Notes: generated by a model from the letters alone, not told the origin. 64,000 nucleotides of DNA from Archangium minus (GCF_044360475.1 NZ_CP043494.1:7006001-7070000), one strand, 5' to 3'. Shown: positions 17,282 through 27,368, counted from the first letter of the stretch. Program-made: numbers and translations.

Positions 17282-17316
17282 AAGACCCCGGCTCGCCTGA
17301 TGGCGTCCGGGGTCTT
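17282..17316 (+). terminator. Terminator after the channel gene
   Basis: Perfect 10-base stem: AAGACCCCGG at 17282-17291 and CCGGGGTCTT at 17307-17316, with a 15-base loop, followed by GATGTTT. It starts 23 bases after the stop. Confidence 0.8.
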
Positions 17317-17629
17317 GATGTTTGTGCACTGGAAGACGCCTCCTCTGTCGCGCCTCCTCCGCGCGCGAGGCTGCATGACGTGGCGCGTCTGACAACCCCT
17401 GTCGTCTCAGGGACTTCGGGCTTCGTAGGACCTCGTCGTCGTCCCAACCTGGGCCGTCAGGAAGCATCAAATCGAATCGTTTCGATTTTCCAGGCCGCCT
17501 CCAGCCCGCCGCGTCGCGTCAACACTTTCTCGTTCCCCGGGGCGAGGGATTGGTATAAAAATTTCCTTTTCCTCGTTTTACTTCTTCTTCTCGTATTGCG
17601 TACTCAGGCGACGTGGAAAGGTTCAGGGA
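17317..17629. other. Intergenic region with AT-rich promoter-like stretch
   Basis: No convincing gene here. The last 80 bases before the GH16 start are unusually AT-rich (GGTATAAAAATTTCC near 17550-17565, then a T/C-rich run), so the promoter of the glucanase gene probably lies there. No operator repeats were recognised. Confidence 0.45.
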
Positions 17630-20239
17630 ATGAAACGAAGCAGGAGCTCGTCCTGGAAGCAGTTCGCGGTGGCAGGTGGTTTCTGGGCCGTGGGAGTCAT
17701 CGCGGGAGTAGGCTGCGCGGTGGCCACCAGCGAGGAGGCCATGGACCCCACGGAGCCCGGGTATGAGGCGTCACTGGAGTCCTACGGCTCCAGGACACTC
17801 ACCATCGGAGGACAGACCTTCGGACTGACGTGGGAGGATGACTTTGGTGGCGACCTGAACAAGGGCCAGCCCAAGTCCTATCTCAACACCCAAAACTGGA
17901 CCAAGGAGAACCTGGGCGTCAACTTCGAGCAGCAGGCATATACGAACCGGGAGTGTCCCAACAATCCCAACAATTGGAACTACTGTGTCGAGAACGGCAA
18001 GCTGACGCTGCTGGCGCGGCAGGAGCCGTTGGACTGCGTGGTCTGGCAGCAGTGCACCAGCACCAGCCAATGCGGCACCAACGGCACGTGCGCGTCCACC
18101 GGCTACTGCGTCTACGACCAGAACAAGAACGGCGTCTACGATCACGACGAGTGCGCGCCGTTCAATGGCACGGCCAACGCGCCGACCAACGGGACGAAGT
18201 ACACCTCGGGTCGCATCAAGAGCGACGAGAAGGTCGAGTACCGCTACGGCTACATCGAGTTCCGCGCGCGCATGCCCTTCGCGGATCTGCCCGCCGGGGC
18301 CACGCCGCCCAATGGCATGTGGCCCGCCATCTGGCTGCTCGGCGCCAATGGCGCCATCACCAACGGTGGCCGTGATGACAGCTCGACCTGGCCCATGAAT
18401 GGCGAGATCGACATCATGGAGTACACGCAGATCAAGGAGAACAAGGCCCTCTACCCGTCCAACGAGGCCATGGGCTACAACGTGCTGTGGCGCGAGTTCC
18501 CCGAGGCGGGTGAGCTGGCGGCCAACCCCGGCGGATGGGAGCCCAACGCGTGCAGCTCCTGGCCCAACAACGGTGACGCCAAGTGCGATGGGGACGTGGG
18601 CGGCGCGCGAGCCACCTGGAACGGCAAGACGATCGACTACCACCAGTGGCACACCTGGGGCTTCCTCTGGGACGAGAACGGCTTCAAGATCTACATCGAC
18701 AACATGCCGCAGAACGGCGGTCAGCCGGTGGGCACGTTCTCCATTGGTGACGGCGCGACCGAGTTCCGCCAGCCGATGTACCTGATCCTCAACAACGCCG
18801 TGGGAGGCGAGCTGGGCTGCCTGGGTTGGAAGGACCGTGCCTGCACCTCCAGCGCGCAGTGCGCCAACGGCGCGGCGTGCACGAATGGCAAGTGCCAGGA
18901 GACGGCGGCCTCGTGCATCAACATCGACTGGGCGGCCCATGGTGACAAGGCCAAGCTCGAGGTGGACTACATCCGCTGGTACCACCGCAACTCGGGCTAT
19001 GCGCAGGCGCCCCGGGCCTCGTGCCAGGACATCGACGGCAACGGCGTGCCCGACAACCTCATCCGCAACTGCGGCTTCAACGAGGACTTCACCTACCACC
19101 GCGCCGACCTGTTCTTCGACGGTGGCGCGGGCCTCACCGAGGTCATCAACGAGGGCGGGACGCGCGGCTACGTGCAGTGGGTGCGCGTGGACAACGGCGG
19201 CTGGGCGAACCACAGCGTGCAGGTGCGGCAGGAGGGCTTCCAGCTCCAGGCCGGCACCTCGTACAAGTGGAAGGTGGACCTGAAGTCGAACGCGGCGCGC
19301 ACGGTGCCCATCAAGATCGTCCAGGCGCACGATCCGTGGACGGCCATCGCCACCTTCAACTGCAACGTGGGCACCTCGTGGACCACGTGCACCGGGCCCA
19401 ACTTCACCGCGCCCGCTACGGACACCTACAAGTTCGAGCTCTCCCTGGGTGGCTCCGCCTACACCGGCGCGCAGCTCTACCTGGACGACATGTACCTCGG
19501 CACCACGACCAACGCCTGCCAGCCGGACTGCACGGGCAAGCTGTGTGGGAGCGACGGCTGCGGTGGCTCCTGCGGCGCGTGCCGCACCGGAACGACCTGC
19601 GGCAGCTGGGGCCAGTGTGTGGCGTCCGGCGGCACCTGCACGCCCTCGTGCTCGGGCAAGGTGTGCGGCAGCGATGGTTGCGGCGGCACCTGCGGCACCT
19701 GCGCCACCGGGCAGACGTGCAACAGCTCGGGCCAGTGCACCAGCACCTGCACGCCGTCGTGCTCGGGCAAGGTGTGCGGCAGCAACGGCTGCGGCGGCAC
19801 CTGCGGCACCTGCGGCACCGGGACGACGTGCAACAGCTCGGGCCAGTGCGTCGGCACGGGCCCCACGCCCGTGCGCCTGGAGGCGGAGAACGCCACGCTG
19901 ACGGGCTGCTTCGCCGAGGCCGGCGGTGACAGCGGTGGCAAGGTCGTCGCCTTCGAGGGCAATGACACCATCTGCTGGAGCAACGTGAACATGTCTGGCA
20001 TCACCTCCGCGACGGCTCACGTGGGCGCGCCGTACACCGGTGGCCAGGCGCAGCTGAAGTTCAATGGCACGGTGCTCGGCACGTTCACCATGAGCACGGC
20101 GAGCGGGGGCTGGAGCAGCCCGAGCCTGACGAACCTCACCACGGCGGTCTCCGCGAGCGGCACGGGCACGCTGTGCCTGGCGGGCCTGACCCACCCGAAC
20201 GGCTGGGTCTTCTCGGTCGACTACCTCGACCTGAAGTAG
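17630..20239 (+). CDS. Secreted GH16 beta-glucanase with Cys-rich repeats and C-terminal CBM
   Basis: 869 residues. Hydrophobic signal with GVGC near residue 29, so possibly a lipoprotein. GH16 domain at about 60-455 with the catalytic motif ExDxxE as E259, D261 and E264 (GEIDIMEY). A CBM-like beta-sandwich follows at about 470-625 (VDNGGWANHSVQVRQEGFQL, then TSYKWKVDLKS). Three Cys-rich repeats of 37-39 residues fill 630-743. The C-terminal 120 residues look like a CBM6/CBM35 sandwich (RLEAENATLTGC, AQLKFNGTVLG). GH16 enzymes cut beta-1,3/1,4 glucans such as laminarin; in a predatory bacterium fungal or yeast walls are likely targets. The next gene is a GH3 enzyme, which may finish the digestion. 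Confidence 0.88.
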   Translation: MKRSRSSSWKQFAVAGGFWAVGVIAGVGCAVATSEEAMDPTEPGYEASLESYGSRTLTIGGQTFGLTWEDDFGGDLNKGQPKSYLNTQNWTKENLGVNFEQQAYTNRECPNNPNNWNYCVENGKLTLLARQEPLDCVVWQQCTSTSQCGTNGTCASTGYCVYDQNKNGVYDHDECAPFNGTANAPTNGTKYTSGRIKSDEKVEYRYGYIEFRARMPFADLPAGATPPNGMWPAIWLLGANGAITNGGRDDSSTWPMNGEIDIMEYTQIKENKALYPSNEAMGYNVLWREFPEAGELAANPGGWEPNACSSWPNNGDAKCDGDVGGARATWNGKTIDYHQWHTWGFLWDENGFKIYIDNMPQNGGQPVGTFSIGDGATEFRQPMYLILNNAVGGELGCLGWKDRACTSSAQCANGAACTNGKCQETAASCINIDWAAHGDKAKLEVDYIRWYHRNSGYAQAPRASCQDIDGNGVPDNLIRNCGFNEDFTYHRADLFFDGGAGLTEVINEGGTRGYVQWVRVDNGGWANHSVQVRQEGFQLQAGTSYKWKVDLKSNAARTVPIKIVQAHDPWTAIATFNCNVGTSWTTCTGPNFTAPATDTYKFELSLGGSAYTGAQLYLDDMYLGTTTNACQPDCTGKLCGSDGCGGSCGACRTGTTCGSWGQCVASGGTCTPSCSGKVCGSDGCGGTCGTCATGQTCNSSGQCTSTCTPSCSGKVCGSNGCGGTCGTCGTGTTCNSSGQCVGTGPTPVRLEAENATLTGCFAEAGGDSGGKVVAFEGNDTICWSNVNMSGITSATAHVGAPYTGGQAQLKFNGTVLGTFTMSTASGGWSSPSLTNLTTAVSASGTGTLCLAGLTHPNGWVFSVDYLDLK
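19517..19859 (+). repeat. Three Cys-rich repeats within the GH16 protein
   Basis: Three copies of a unit with pattern CxPxCxGKxCGSxGCGGxCGxCxTGxTC followed by GQC. The last two are nearly identical in protein (TPSCSGKVCGS start) and DNA. Such repeats occur on many exported myxobacterial proteins and may be disulfide-rich spacers. Confidence 0.8.
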
Positions 20240-20260
20240 CAGTCCCCCAGGATGTCGCGA

Positions 20261-20295
20261 GGGCCCCTTCCGGTACTGTCCGCCGGACGGGGTCC
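20261..20295 (+). terminator. Probable terminator after the GH16 gene
   Basis: Imperfect 13-base stem: GGGCCCCTTCCGG at 20261-20273 pairs with CCGGACGGGGTCC at 20283-20295 with one wobble and one mismatch, then TTCGTTC. It lies 22 bases after the stop. Confidence 0.55.
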
Positions 20296-20420
20296 TTCGT
20301 TCATCCGGGTTGTCGTTGTCGGTTGTTGCCTGCTGTCTGGATGTCCTTGTTCCGGCTGTCATTGCCTGGCTGTGGCTGTCTGACATTCTTCAACCGCTTC
20401 TCCCCTCCCCCACCCCCTCC

Positions 20421-23400
20421 ATGAATCCCATCCACTCCCTCTTCCAGGGCGCACGCGGCGCCTGGACACGGTGGGCGTCTGCCTGCGCGAGCCTGGTGCT
20501 CGTGGGCATGACGGCTGCCTGGCCCGTCGCCGCGCAAGCGCAAACCCTCACCAACCTCGCCCTCGGCAAGCCCGTCACGGTGTCTTCGTCGGAAAGCGTG
20601 TTCACAGGTCCCTCCGCGGTCGACGGCGATCCCGGAACCCGCTGGGGCAGCGGCTTCTCCGACAACGAATGGATCTCCATCGACCTCGGATCGGCCGTGA
20701 CGATCAGCCGCGTGGTCCTCAACTGGGAGAGCGCCTACGGCAAGAGCTACAAGCTCGAGGTTTCCAACGACGGATCGAACTGGTCGACCCTGAGCACCGT
20801 CACCAACGGTGATGGGGGCATCGACGAGCTGACTGTATCCGGCTCGGGCCGCTACATCCGGATGCTCGGACAGCTCCGGGCCCTCACCGGCTACGGCTAT
20901 TCGTTGTGGGAGTTCGAGGTGTATGGCGAGGGTGGGCCGACGGCGAACACGGACCTCGCCCGGGGCCGTCCCGCCACGGCCACGAGCATCGAGAACAACG
21001 ACGTCAACCTCGGGCCTTCCTTCGCCTTCGACGGCAACGCCAACACGCGCTGGTCCTCCGGCGCGTCGGATCCTCAGTCGATCCGTGTCGATTTGGGCTC
21101 GTCCCAGCAGCTGGGCAAGGTGGTGCTCGACTGGGAAAACGCCTATGGCAAGGCATACACCATTGATGGCTCCAACGACGACGCCACCTGGACGACCCTG
21201 GCCACCATCACCGATGGCGCGGCGGGCCGCCGGGAGATTCCCGTGTCGGGCACGTACCGCTACGTGCGCATGCGCGGCACGACGCGCGGCATCACGGCCT
21301 ATGGCTACTCGCTCTGGTCCTTCGAGGTCTACAAGCCCGGTGGCACCCAGCAGCCTCCCATCCAGACGACCAACCAGACCGTCAAGCTGGTCTTCCCCGA
21401 CCTGGCCTACGCGAAGGTGAGCATCTCGCCCACGCCGCTGGCCGTGTCACCCGTTCCAGAAGAAGGCCTCGCGACCCCCTCCGTGCGCAACCCGGCGAAG
21501 GTGGTCACCTACTCCGTGACCTTCCCGCCGAACACCACGGTGACGATGTCCAAGAACCAGTTCTCCCCCACCCAGCCCAACACCGACATCCGCCTGGTGG
21601 TCACGGACTTCACGGGCACCACCCAGCGCGCGCAGTCCGTCACCGCGCTCGCGGTGCAGGACGCCGTGTGGCAGGTGGAGATCTACAGCACCGGAACCAC
21701 CGACCCTGGCAATCCCTCCGGCCCCATCATCCCCGACCCGTACGTGAAGGTGGCCCCTCCGGCGACAACCGGCTCGTTCGCGGTGACCGCGCCCGCCAAT
21801 GGCGCGATGATCACCAACACCCGCCGCCCCACGTTCCAATGGGCCGCCGTCACCGGCGCCACAAATTACAAGCTCTTCGTCAACATCACCCGGAATGACT
21901 ACGACTGGATGGCGCCCGGTGACCTGATCAACCGCTTCAGCGAAGTGGGCTCCACCACCGGCACCTCGCTCACCCTCAACCAGGACCTGGTCGATCGCTG
22001 GACCTACAAGTGGTACGTCGTCGCCACGCTCGCGAGCGGGGCCACCAGCCGCTCGGACCTGCGCACCTTCAGCGTCTACATTCCGGAGGTCGAGACCGTC
22101 GCGGATGGGGTGCCGGTCATCAACGGCATGCGCGACCTGAACAAGAACGGCACCATCGAGCCGTACGAGGATTGGCGCAACCCGATCGCCACGCGCGTCA
22201 ACGATCTGATGAGCCGGATGACGCGGCACCAGAAGGCGATGCAGTTGTTCTTCAATGCCAAGGAGTACCCCGAGGCGGGCTTCACCATGGGTCCGCTGGC
22301 GCCGGAGGACATCGTCGCCTTCCAGAAGGCCTCCGCGGCCACGCCGCTGGGCATCCCCTACATCGACGCGGGTGACTCCATTCACGGCTTCAAGACGAGC
22401 TGGCCCACCCAGCCCGGTCTGGTCGCCACGCGCGACCCACAGCTCGCCTATGAAATGGGAGACATCCAGCGGCGCGAGCAGCTGGCCGTGGGAAGCCGCG
22501 GCACCCTGTCCCCCCTGGCCGAGGTGGGCACGAAGATCCTCTACCCGCGCATCCAGGAAGGCAGTGGCGAGGACGCGGACGTGGCGGCGGGCTTCACGCG
22601 CGCCCTCATCGCCGGTCTGCAGGGTGGCCCCGAGGTGAATCCTCACTCCGTCTGGGTCACCACCAAGCACTGGCCGAGCCAGGGCGCCGGTGGCGAGGGC
22701 GGCATCACCTACGACGGCACCACCATCCACTACCACATGCGTCCGTGGCACGCCGCGCTCGAGGCAGGCACCAGCGGCATCATGCCCGGCTACGCCGGCA
22801 GCAAGCTCCTGGCCCCGGGTCAGTGGGGCGCGGGCGACAGCCCCGGCATCATCAACTACCTGCGCCAGAACATGGGCTACACGGGCGTCATCTGCACGGA
22901 CTGGCTGCCCGCGGGCGATCCCTGGGTCCGCTCGCTCATGGCCGGTTCCGACGTGATGGGCGGCGCCGACCCCGGACAGATGGGTGACTTCGAGAGCCGC
23001 GTCACCGATGCCCGCATCAACGAGTCCGCCCGCCGCGTCCTCGAGCTGAAGTTCCGGCTCGGCCTGTTCGAGGACCCCTATCGCAAGGGTCTCGCGGGAA
23101 CCGCCGAGTGGCACACGGCCAACAACAAGAACGCGGCCCGCCTGGCCGCCCAGGAGTCGATGACCCTGCTCAAGAACGACGGCGCCCTGCCGCTGCGCAT
23201 GGGCGCGGGCTCCTCGCTCGTCGTCGCCGGCCCGCGCGCCGACGACCCGTCCTGCATGGTCACGTGGCGCTCGGACTTCCACAACACGGAGTTCGGGGCT
23301 CTGACCATCTACCAGGCCATCAAGCAGCGCGCCGAGGCAGCGGGCATCACGGTGTACAAGGACGCAGCCCCCGCGGGAGTCACCCCGAGCGCGGCCATCG

Positions 23401-24914
23401 TGGTGGTGGGCGAGAGCTACTTCACGCACGGCACCGCATGGGACAAGGAGAAGCCCTACATCCCGGGTGACCCGGCGGGTCCTCCGCACACCGCCTTCTC
23501 CAGGCCGGACGAGCCCCGCGATCACTACGGCATCATCACCCGCTTCAAGTCGCAGAACATCCCGACGACCACGGTGGTCGTCCTGCCCCGGCCCTACATC
23601 CTCACCAACGTGGCGCCGCAGAGCAACGCGCTGGTGGTCGTCTACCGGCCCGGAGACCTGGGTGGCGTGGCGCTGGCGGACGTGCTGTTCGGCGACGTGC
23701 TGCCCCGGGGCAAGCTGCCGTGGGATCTGCCGCGCTCGCTGGATCAGATCGGCACGGACGTGGAGACCGACCAGAAGGAGCGTTGGGATCTGCCGTTCGA
23801 CCTCGGGGCCACCGAGGCCGAGCGCGCCGCCATCCGCGACCGGATCGCCAAGGGTCTGCCCGTGCAGCCCATCTATGGCAACCCGTTCTACCGCTACGGC
23901 GACGGCATCCAGGGCTTCGGGCTGACCGACTCCACGCCGCCCACGACGTTCACCCTGCAGACGCCCGCGAACGGAACCACCATCACCGGCACGCGGCCTC
24001 CGTTCTCGTGGACGGCGAGCAGCGATCCGCAGACGGGCATCCAGCACTACGAGCTCTTCATCGACGGTCAGGCCGTGCTGGGGAGCAGGACGAAGGCCAC
24101 CTCCGCCGCGCTCGAGGGATTGAAGCTCTCCAACGGCCAGCACACCTGGTACGTGAAGGCCACCAACTGGGCCAACGTGACCACCACCTCGGCCACGTTC
24201 ACGTTCACCCTCAATGACACCACGCCTCCCGCGGCCTTCTCCGCGCTCATTCCGGCGGCGGGCTCGTCGGTTCCCGGGAGCTCGACGCAGTTCATCTGGG
24301 AGCGCACGAACGACGTGGGCGCGGGCGTCGCCCAGTACATCCTCACCGTGGACGGCACGGACCGCACTCCCGCGATCACCGCCGGTGCCTACACGGCCCC
24401 GACCGTCAACCTGGCGCGCGGCCGCAACGTCACCGCCACCTCCAACGAGTTCGGCAGCGCCAACGACGCGGTGGATGGAAACCCCGCCACGCGCTGGGCC
24501 AGCCGTTCGGACACCGCCAGCCCGGATACCGAGTCCATCACCGTCGATCTCGGCGCCGTCTATTCAATCAAGCGCGTGGTGCTCAACTGGGAGGCCGCGT
24601 ACGGCTCCCAGTACGTGGTGGAGACCTCGCTCGATGGCACCACCTGGAAGCCGCTCTACACGGAGACCGCTGGCAACGGCGGCATCGATGACCTCTCCAA
24701 TCTGAGCGGGGTGGGCCAGTTCGTACGGATGCGTGGCGTGAAGCGCTCCACGCAGTTTGGCTACTCGCTGTGGGAGTTCGAGGTGTATGGCCTGGCCACG
24801 CATCAGACCTCGCTGACCGGGCTGGCGGCCGGAAGCCACACCTGGCGCGTGCGCGCTGTGGACGGAGCCAACAACAGCACGCAGTCCAACGGCCCCATCT
24901 CGTTCACGAAGTAG
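20421..24914 (+). CDS. Very large secreted GH3 glycoside hydrolase with three discoidin (F5/8C) domains
   Basis: 1497 residues from the ATG at 20421; signal peptide ends AAQAQ. Domains in order: F5/8C discoidin at 45-171 and 177-306 (each starts NLALGKPV or DLARGRPA and ends SLWEFEVY or SLWSFEVY); Fn3/Ig-like at 450-550; a calcium-loop-like DLNKNGTIEPYEDW near 570; GH3 N-domain with K749-H750 and the presumed nucleophile Asp827 (GVICTDWLP); GH3 C-domain to about 1160; two Ig-like domains 1170-1320; a third discoidin at 1328-1455. The GH3 acts on beta-glucosides or short glucans. The extra domains probably hold it to carbohydrate. It lies 181 bases after the GH16 gene. Confidence 0.88.
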   Translation: MNPIHSLFQGARGAWTRWASACASLVLVGMTAAWPVAAQAQTLTNLALGKPVTVSSSESVFTGPSAVDGDPGTRWGSGFSDNEWISIDLGSAVTISRVVLNWESAYGKSYKLEVSNDGSNWSTLSTVTNGDGGIDELTVSGSGRYIRMLGQLRALTGYGYSLWEFEVYGEGGPTANTDLARGRPATATSIENNDVNLGPSFAFDGNANTRWSSGASDPQSIRVDLGSSQQLGKVVLDWENAYGKAYTIDGSNDDATWTTLATITDGAAGRREIPVSGTYRYVRMRGTTRGITAYGYSLWSFEVYKPGGTQQPPIQTTNQTVKLVFPDLAYAKVSISPTPLAVSPVPEEGLATPSVRNPAKVVTYSVTFPPNTTVTMSKNQFSPTQPNTDIRLVVTDFTGTTQRAQSVTALAVQDAVWQVEIYSTGTTDPGNPSGPIIPDPYVKVAPPATTGSFAVTAPANGAMITNTRRPTFQWAAVTGATNYKLFVNITRNDYDWMAPGDLINRFSEVGSTTGTSLTLNQDLVDRWTYKWYVVATLASGATSRSDLRTFSVYIPEVETVADGVPVINGMRDLNKNGTIEPYEDWRNPIATRVNDLMSRMTRHQKAMQLFFNAKEYPEAGFTMGPLAPEDIVAFQKASAATPLGIPYIDAGDSIHGFKTSWPTQPGLVATRDPQLAYEMGDIQRREQLAVGSRGTLSPLAEVGTKILYPRIQEGSGEDADVAAGFTRALIAGLQGGPEVNPHSVWVTTKHWPSQGAGGEGGITYDGTTIHYHMRPWHAALEAGTSGIMPGYAGSKLLAPGQWGAGDSPGIINYLRQNMGYTGVICTDWLPAGDPWVRSLMAGSDVMGGADPGQMGDFESRVTDARINESARRVLELKFRLGLFEDPYRKGLAGTAEWHTANNKNAARLAAQESMTLLKNDGALPLRMGAGSSLVVAGPRADDPSCMVTWRSDFHNTEFGALTIYQAIKQRAEAAGITVYKDAAPAGVTPSAAIVVVGESYFTHGTAWDKEKPYIPGDPAGPPHTAFSRPDEPRDHYGIITRFKSQNIPTTTVVVLPRPYILTNVAPQSNALVVVYRPGDLGGVALADVLFGDVLPRGKLPWDLPRSLDQIGTDVETDQKERWDLPFDLGATEAERAAIRDRIAKGLPVQPIYGNPFYRYGDGIQGFGLTDSTPPTTFTLQTPANGTTITGTRPPFSWTASSDPQTGIQHYELFIDGQAVLGSRTKATSAALEGLKLSNGQHTWYVKATNWANVTTTSATFTFTLNDTTPPAAFSALIPAAGSSVPGSSTQFIWERTNDVGAGVAQYILTVDGTDRTPAITAGAYTAPTVNLARGRNVTATSNEFGSANDAVDGNPATRWASRSDTASPDTESITVDLGAVYSIKRVVLNWEAAYGSQYVVETSLDGTTWKPLYTETAGNGGIDDLSNLSGVGQFVRMRGVKRSTQFGYSLWEFEVYGLATHQTSLTGLAAGSHTWRVRAVDGANNSTQSNGPISFTK

Positions 24915-24950
24915 CTCTAGCGAGTAGCACTTTCCGAAAAGGTGAAAACA

Positions 24951-24981
24951 AGGGGGCGGCTCCGCGAGGGGCCGCCCCTTT
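24951..24981 (+). terminator. Terminator after the GH3 gene
   Basis: GC-rich 8-base stem (GGGGCGGC at 24953-24960, GCCGCCCC at 24971-24978) with a 10-base loop, flanked by A/T-rich arms ending in CTTT. It stands 37 bases after the stop. Confidence 0.8.
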
Positions 24982-25090
24982 CGACGTGGTGCCCCCGTTG
25001 TTGACGGCTTTGTTGCTCAAGCGCCACGCAGGCTCCTCCAACATGCGCCGCCCGCGCTGCATGGGCAGCGCATCCACCGCAGAGGAGTCC

Positions 25091-26653
25091 ATGTTCGGAA
25101 AGCGTTGTGTCCTGGGAAGCGCCTCGCTGGCGCTCGTGCTGGTTCCGCTCGCGTCGAACGCCGAGCTGCCCGTCATTCCTCCACGTGCCGAGACCCCCGT
25201 CTTGCACCGGTACGACGATGCGCCGCGCACCCCGGACTCGGATGACCCGGCCATCTGGGTCCACCCGAGTCGTCCGGAGCGGGGCCTCGTCATTGGTGTG
25301 CTCAAGGAGGCCGGCCTTCAGGTCTATGATCTGAACGGACGGGTGGTGCAGACCGTTCTCCCGCCGAACCGTCCAGCGCTCTCGGCCCAGGATCCCATCG
25401 CTCCCGGGCCACAGCCCGAAGCGGGGACCTCCGCGTGCCCGGAGAGCGAGGACGGCGAGACGTTCGGACGCTTCAACAACGTGGACATCCAGTATGGCTT
25501 TCCGCTGCGCGGCACGGATGGTCGGGTCCGGAAGGTGGATCTCGCGGTGGTGACGGACCGCGGTTGTGACCGGCTTCGCATCTATGCCATTGAGCCCGGA
25601 CGCGCGGGCGGACCGCTGTTCGATGTCACCGCGCGCACGGCAGCGCGCGTCTTTCCGGAGCGCTACGTGCAGCCTTCACCCTTCCAGCCCACGGGTGAGG
25701 CGGTGGGCTTGCAGCCGAATCCGCTGGATGACCAGAGCACGGCCTACGGGCTCGGGCTGTACCGCGACCCGTCCGATCGCTTTCACGCGTTCGTGACGCA
25801 GCGCAGCCGCAGTGTCGTGGCCTGGCTTGAGTTGTACGAGGCGGGCACGGATCAGGTCGGCTACCGGAAGGTGCGCGAGTTCCGTTTCAACCCGCGCTTC
25901 TCCCTTCCCTCGCCGGATGGCCACGGACAGCTGTTGTGGTCGCCCTGCCGTGAGGAGCCGGCGGAGGATCCGCAACTCGAAGGGCTCGTGGTGGACCAGC
26001 AGGAGGGCATTCTCTACGCGGCGCAGGAAGTGGTGGGGCTGTGGAAGGTGCCGCTCACCGTGTCGCTCCCGCGTGTGGTGGACGTCCCGCCGAGCCGTCT
26101 CATCGATCCGGTGAAGTCCTTCGGCGCCCCGTACTGGGCCGTCCCGGATGAGGACGAATACACCTGCGAGCTGGAGGCTCCGGCTCCGATGCCCGAGGGA
26201 ACCATTGCCGTACCGGGCAACCCCTCCGTGGGTGGCAAGCACCTGAAGGCGGATGTCGAGGGGCTCGCGCTGTACTACACGGAGGACAAGGAGGGCTATC
26301 TCCTCGTCTCCAGCCAGGGCGATGACACGCTCCACATCTACGACCGCGAGGGGGGATGGACGCGCGAGCGCGGCAACCGCCATCTCGGAAGCTTCCGCGT
26401 GGAAGGCGTGGGCGAGACGGACGGCCATGACGTGGTGAACGTGCCCATGGGCGCCAACTTCCCGCGGGGGCTCGTCGTCCTTCAGACGGGCAAGGCCTCG
26501 CCCCCAGCGAACACCGACCCGGTGAATGGCTACGAGTATGACGGCTCGACGCAGTTCAAACTCGTGCGCTGGGACGACATCGCGGAGGCGGTCCCTCCTG
26601 GCTTCAAGGTCGAGACGAAGGAGTACGATCCTCGCGACCCGCACGATGATTGA
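25091..26653 (+). CDS. Secreted beta-propeller phytase
   Basis: 520 residues. The ATG at 25091 follows AGAGGAG and begins a signal peptide (ending ASNA). The body follows the beta-propeller phytase (PF02333) pattern: TPDSDDPAIWVHP near 45-57, FNNVDIQYGFPL, VVTDRGCDRLRIY, EGLVVDQQEGILYAAQE, then ADVEGLALYY and LLVSSQGDDTLHIYDR. The acidic Asp/Glu positions bind calcium and phosphate. The enzyme frees phosphate from phytate outside the cell. It stands after the GH3 terminator, so it is probably a separate unit. Confidence 0.88.
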   Translation: MFGKRCVLGSASLALVLVPLASNAELPVIPPRAETPVLHRYDDAPRTPDSDDPAIWVHPSRPERGLVIGVLKEAGLQVYDLNGRVVQTVLPPNRPALSAQDPIAPGPQPEAGTSACPESEDGETFGRFNNVDIQYGFPLRGTDGRVRKVDLAVVTDRGCDRLRIYAIEPGRAGGPLFDVTARTAARVFPERYVQPSPFQPTGEAVGLQPNPLDDQSTAYGLGLYRDPSDRFHAFVTQRSRSVVAWLELYEAGTDQVGYRKVREFRFNPRFSLPSPDGHGQLLWSPCREEPAEDPQLEGLVVDQQEGILYAAQEVVGLWKVPLTVSLPRVVDVPPSRLIDPVKSFGAPYWAVPDEDEYTCELEAPAPMPEGTIAVPGNPSVGGKHLKADVEGLALYYTEDKEGYLLVSSQGDDTLHIYDREGGWTRERGNRHLGSFRVEGVGETDGHDVVNVPMGANFPRGLVVLQTGKASPPANTDPVNGYEYDGSTQFKLVRWDDIAEAVPPGFKVETKEYDPRDPHDD

Positions 26654-26681
26654 GCGGCGCTGAAGCAACCCCTGCATCCCG

Positions 26682-26721
26682 AGGGCTCCGGACCCACGTC
26701 TTTCGTGCAGCCCGGAGCCCT
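26682..26721. terminator. Bidirectional terminator between convergent genes
   Basis: Perfect 10-base stem: AGGGCTCCGG at 26682-26691 and CCGGAGCCCT at 26712-26721, with a 20-base loop. It sits between the phytase stop (26653) and the DUF3060 stop (26738), and can serve both. Confidence 0.7.
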
Positions 26722-26737
26722 GTTTCGTCAACCGAGC

Positions 26738-27238
26738 TCAGCGCGCCTGCGTCACCTTGTTGTCGACGCCCAGGCGGTTCACCTTGGGCTTCTTGGCGCC
26801 CACCGCCCGCTTCCAGGTGATCTCGTTCTCGCTGCCCGTCACGTTGATGGCGGCGACGGCCTCCACCTTCACCTTGTTGCTGGAGCCATTCACACTCACG
26901 CTCTTGCACTCACCCGTCAGCGTGATCTCGTTGTCACTGCCGCTGATATTCACCTCGGTCTTCGGCGAGCAGCGATGCGTCTCCTGGCTGCTGGAGCCCG
27001 CGATCTCGAGCTGCGCGCCAGCGGTCGCGCCCTCGCCATTGCCCTCCGCTCGCACCTCGGCGCCGACCTGCGAATTCACCTCGGCCCCGTCAGTCGTCAC
27101 CGAGGCGTTGCCCGCCTTCACCTCGACCTGGCCGTTCTTGCCCACCTTCACGGATGCCTGCGCCGCGGCCATGCCCGAAGCCAGCAGAAGGCTCGAGACC
27201 ACACCCGACAACACCGCACCACGAACGAACTTCGACAT
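26738..27238 (-). CDS. DUF3060-domain exported protein
   Basis: 166 residues from the ATG at 27238, with GGGAGGG upstream. Signal peptide ends GMAAAQA. The mature part has short, regular strands with repeated IxGSxNxI-type turns (EVNISGSDNEITLTG, VSVNGSSNKVKVE, INVTGSENEITW), the DUF3060 pattern, probably a small beta-helix. Function is unknown. It lies 130 bases upstream of the metal-ATPase stop on the same strand. Confidence 0.72.
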   Translation of the reverse strand: MSKFVRGAVLSGVVSSLLLASGMAAAQASVKVGKNGQVEVKAGNASVTTDGAEVNSQVGAEVRAEGNGEGATAGAQLEIAGSSSQETHRCSPKTEVNISGSDNEITLTGECKSVSVNGSSNKVKVEAVAAINVTGSENEITWKRAVGAKKPKVNRLGVDNKVTQAR

Positions 27239-27368
27239 TGCACCCCTCCCTGTGATGTCTCGGAGGCCGGGGAGGGCCTCCGCTGGGGGCGCAATCAACA
27301 CGGACCTTGAGCGGAGTGCAATGGGGAGGGCTACCGGAGGGCGTGGGCGGGACCCTTGGAACTCCCAT

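Noticed and set aside
17771..20386. Very long open frame antisense to the GH16 gene, and similar long antisense frames over the GH3 gene (21447-24143) and PPDK (33922-36957)
   Set aside because: Translations are low-complexity Ala/Arg/Gly/Val or His-rich without domains; they arise from codon bias in high-GC DNA.
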